DNA from: an uncultured Bacteroidota bacterium
GTDB lineage: Bacteria > Bacteroidota > Bacteroidia > Chitinophagales > Chitinophagaceae
Direction: 5' to 3'
NCBI GenBank assembly: GCA_946479615.1
Contig: CAMLGR010000212.1
Location: 1-5,955, forward strand
Length of the DNA: 5,955 bases
Shown: piece by piece, positions 3,720 to 5,955 of the stretch
Layout: each line of letters starts with the position of its first letter
How positions within the stretch are numbered: position 1 is the first letter of the stretch
The notes under the pieces: generated by a model
What the model saw: the letters and a program-made list of their open reading frames with translations, nothing else
Database searches by the model: none
Told to the model about the DNA's origin: nothing
Made by a program: the position numbers and the translations under genes

Positions 3720-5955
3720 CTATTCCTTCACAAATTTCACCGTATATATTTCCCCGCTTGTCTGCACCTGCAACACATACGTCCCGCTGCTGAGATTGCT
3801 GACATTGACAGACTGGCTGCGCTGGATAAAACCATGCTCTTCCTGTTTGACCAGTTTTCCTTCCAGGGAGAATATTTTCAGTGCCACATGCGAAGAAGGA
3901 GTAGCTACTTCAACGATCATCCTGTCTTTAACAGGATTTGGATAAGCCTGTACCGCATTTATTTTACCATCAAAGGTTACTGCGATAACACGGCTGTAGG
4001 TTGTTTTACCATCTTTATCGATTTGTTTCAAACGATAATAGTTAACGCCTTTGGCCGGCAGGTTATCCGTAAACGTATAATACTGGTCCGATGTGGAATT
4101 GCCACGGCTTTCCTGTGAACCGATCTTGTAATAAGTGCTGACATCCTTACTGGTTTCAATTTCAAAATGATCATTATTCAGCTCGGTTGCCGTTTTCCAG
4201 TCAAGGCGAACGGTATTCCCTTCTTTACGTCCTTCGAAAGATACAAGGGTAACAGGAAGTACACTGCTGCCGGGTATACCGATACTGAAACCGGAGAAAC
4301 CGGTGTTGTTGAAATCACCCGTAACCACATAATCAGTACCAAATGCCGTATTCGATGCGTTCACGGTAGTGATGTCTGCGATATGCGGAGCAGAAGGAGT
4401 TACATCAGGAATATAAAATCCATTGGAAACTTTTACCACTTTAGCCGCTGAAATGCTTTGCGTGGTCGCCGTTTGCCAGCCATTGATCTCTGCCTGTGTA
4501 TAATAAAGACCGATTTGATAATGCCCGGTGCTGGTATTATTCGTGGGAATGACCCTGAATGATTTCGAAGCCAGGTAATTCGCTGTGGCACTGTTCCAGA
4601 ACTGTGCAGAGCTGCTGCCCGTCCTGTCGATACTTACCTGCGTACATCCATAATCAAAACTGGTCAGGTTGGTGATCCTTGCCATTGTTTGACCGGAAGG
4701 AGAATAGAAATAAACATCAGCGTTGGGTCCCAGGTGTTGCGAAAGTGAAGTCACTGTAGTCGTCGCTACCGGGTTGCCGGGATTTCCAAAGGTGATCCGG
4801 GCGATTGGTTTAATGCCCAGTGTAAAGCCACCCACACTACTGAATGCCTGGCCGCAATTGATACCTGACTGGTACATGGTATTCGCCTGCGAAGAAGTAC
4901 CGCCATCCGAATAGCCAACTATATTGTCGATCGCATCGCCTGCTGCTGCAGAGCCATTGTCAAAACATACTTCGAAGACCAGGTTGCTGGCACCGTTCCA
5001 GGCAAACGGGGTATCAAAGGTGAAATTGTTCCAGCCGTTTACGGTATTATAAGAAGCAAGGGTTTTCACGGTTGTCATGGAAGGAACCGTTACTACGGCA
5101 TCGAGAAGGTAAGGTACAGACGTGGTTCCTGCTTTAATAGAAAGATTGGTAAAGGCGCGGGTACTTGCTTTGATCAGGTTAAAGGAAATGCCGGTAATCG
5201 ATCCGGCTACTACGCCTGCTGCGGTCAGTTCCGACGCTTTGTACAATATGTTGGTACGCTGGCTTTGGATACGGGCATCGAAAGTGGGAGGATTCAATGA
5301 ATAAGTAGCGGTGCCCAGGTTGCCGGTACCGGTTGTGCCCGGAACAATCGGCGCCACATCGTTATCGGTGATAGTGATCGTAAGGGTTTGTTTACCGTTA
5401 CCCAATACGGCATTGCCACCACCATTATTCACGGTAAAATTCAGGGTAAAGCTTTCTGTTCCGTCCACAATGGCATCATCATAAATACGGATAGTAAATG
5501 TCTGGTTTGCATGACTACCCGTTGGGAAATTAACCACTTTGCTCGGGGAAGTAAAATTGCCATTGGTGGTAATATCGAAATCAACCCCTTCGGTAGCAGT
5601 GCCTCCACCCATTACAGCCAGGGTAGCAGTGGCAGCTACACTCGGATTGTTACCGATGGTCATATTGAAGGTATAATCGCGGTAAGAACGGCAGCCGGTA
5701 ATAGCGGCCGTATTCTCCGTCATACCATCTGCACTTAATTCAAAATTAATCTTTGGAGTACATTGGGTACCACCCATATAAGTGGGCGTGGCACCAAGCG
5801 ATGTAGCAAGACTTGCCCGCGAAGGAAGTGTCATAGCCGCTAATGCCCTTGCTTTCTGACCGGCAGTAAACAAGGTAAAGCAGCTGGTATAATTCATATA
5901 ATTATGTTCGGTATTGATGCTGTAGGTGCCGCCGCATACGGTATTGGCACCGGTA
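3720..5955 (-). CDS. Secreted M43-type metalloprotease with Calx-beta and T9SS type A sorting domains (N-terminus missing)
   Basis: The frame stays open to the right edge, so about 744 C-terminal residues are visible and the true start is outside. Residues 17-58 (HNYMNYTSCFTLFTAGQKAR, then LPSRASLATSL) fit the Met-turn and last helices of an M43 (pappalysin/cytophagalysin) zinc protease; the HExxHxxGxxH zinc site must lie beyond the edge. Residues 66-202 look like a Calx-beta domain, with GTATEGVDFDI, DGTESFTLNF and ending ITITDND. Residues 211-390 and 395-564 are two beta-rich regions I cannot assign. LPVTLVSFEGRKEGNTVRLDW (566 on) opens an Fn3-like stalk. Residues 670-744 (YPNPVKDRMIVEV, then GTYVLQVQTSGEIYTVKFVKE) are a T9SS type A sorting domain, which directs export across the outer membrane and removal or surface anchoring. 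Expected role: extracellular proteolysis. The Calx-beta and T9SS calls are strong; M43 rests on the short N-terminal stretch. Confidence 0.85.
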   Translation of the reverse strand, partial: TGANTVCGGTYSINTEHNYMNYTSCFTLFTAGQKARALAAMTLPSRASLATSLGATPTYMGGTQCTPKINFELSADGMTENTAAITGCRSYRDYTFNMTIGNNPSVAATATLAVMGGGTATEGVDFDITTNGNFTSPSKVVNFPTGSHANQTFTIRIYDDAIVDGTESFTLNFTVNNGGGNAVLGNGKQTLTITITDNDVAPIVPGTTGTGNLGTATYSLNPPTFDARIQSQRTNILYKASELTAAGVVAGSITGISFNLIKASTRAFTNLSIKAGTTSVPYLLDAVVTVPSMTTVKTLASYNTVNGWNNFTFDTPFAWNGASNLVFEVCFDNGSAAAGDAIDNIVGYSDGGTSSQANTMYQSGINCGQAFSSVGGFTLGIKPIARITFGNPGNPVATTTVTSLSQHLGPNADVYFYSPSGQTMARITNLTSFDYGCTQVSIDRTGSSSAQFWNSATANYLASKSFRVIPTNNTSTGHYQIGLYYTQAEINGWQTATTQSISAAKVVKVSNGFYIPDVTPSAPHIADITTVNASNTAFGTDYVVTGDFNNTGFSGFSIGIPGSSVLPVTLVSFEGRKEGNTVRLDWKTATELNNDHFEIETSKDVSTYYKIGSQESRGNSTSDQYYTFTDNLPAKGVNYYRLKQIDKDGKTTYSRVIAVTFDGKINAVQAYPNPVKDRMIVEVATPSSHVALKIFSLEGKLVKQEEHGFIQRSQSVNVSNLSSGTYVLQVQTSGEIYTVKFVKE

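Noticed and set aside
5388..5738. Plus-strand open frame of 116 codons
   Set aside because: It is antisense to the Calx-beta part of the protease gene, which is well supported; no motif or start signal is seen.

Overview
The window looks like a stretch of a Bacteroidota chromosome, most likely Chitinophagaceae or a close relative (inference from gene content, no search run). Four things point there. The last large gene ends in a type IX secretion (T9SS) type A sorting domain. NusB is the long form of about 315 residues. The order nusB - DUF1573 lipoprotein - yajC - coaE is one I know from this phylum. Several genes carry TAnnTTTG boxes and A/T-rich leaders rather than Shine-Dalgarno sites.

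Layout, left to right. Positions 1-92 hold the last 30 codons of a plus-strand gene, probably a class I/II PLP-dependent aminotransferase. Positions 93-287 form a convergent intergenic region with three copies of one short AT-rich repeat; two of them make a 31-bp stem. All other genes are on the minus strand. In transcription order (right to left) they are: a secreted M43-type metalloprotease with Calx-beta and T9SS sorting domains (3720-5955, its N-terminal part outside the window), nusB (2641-3588), a DUF1573 lipoprotein (2139-2588), yajC (1735-2079), coaE (1058-1645) and a small outer-membrane beta-barrel protein (288-929).

The four middle genes are housekeeping: transcription antitermination, an unassigned envelope lipoprotein, a Sec-translocon accessory subunit and the last step of coenzyme A synthesis. 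They lie 52, 59 and 89 bases apart on one strand and are plausibly co-transcribed. However, nusB, the DUF1573 gene and coaE each have their own TAnnTTTG box just upstream, and a 13-bp stem separates yajC from coaE. The flanking protease and beta-barrel genes look like independent envelope or secreted functions.

I see no CRISPR array, tRNA, rRNA, insertion sequence, phage gene or defence system, and no convincing new multi-gene system. The points most worth following are the non-coding structures (96-268, 979-1019, 1661-1703, 3633-3713), the promoter boxes whose last three bases mimic in-frame TTG start codons, and the truncated protease, whose first internal ATG in the window is the catalytic-domain Met-turn and not a start.
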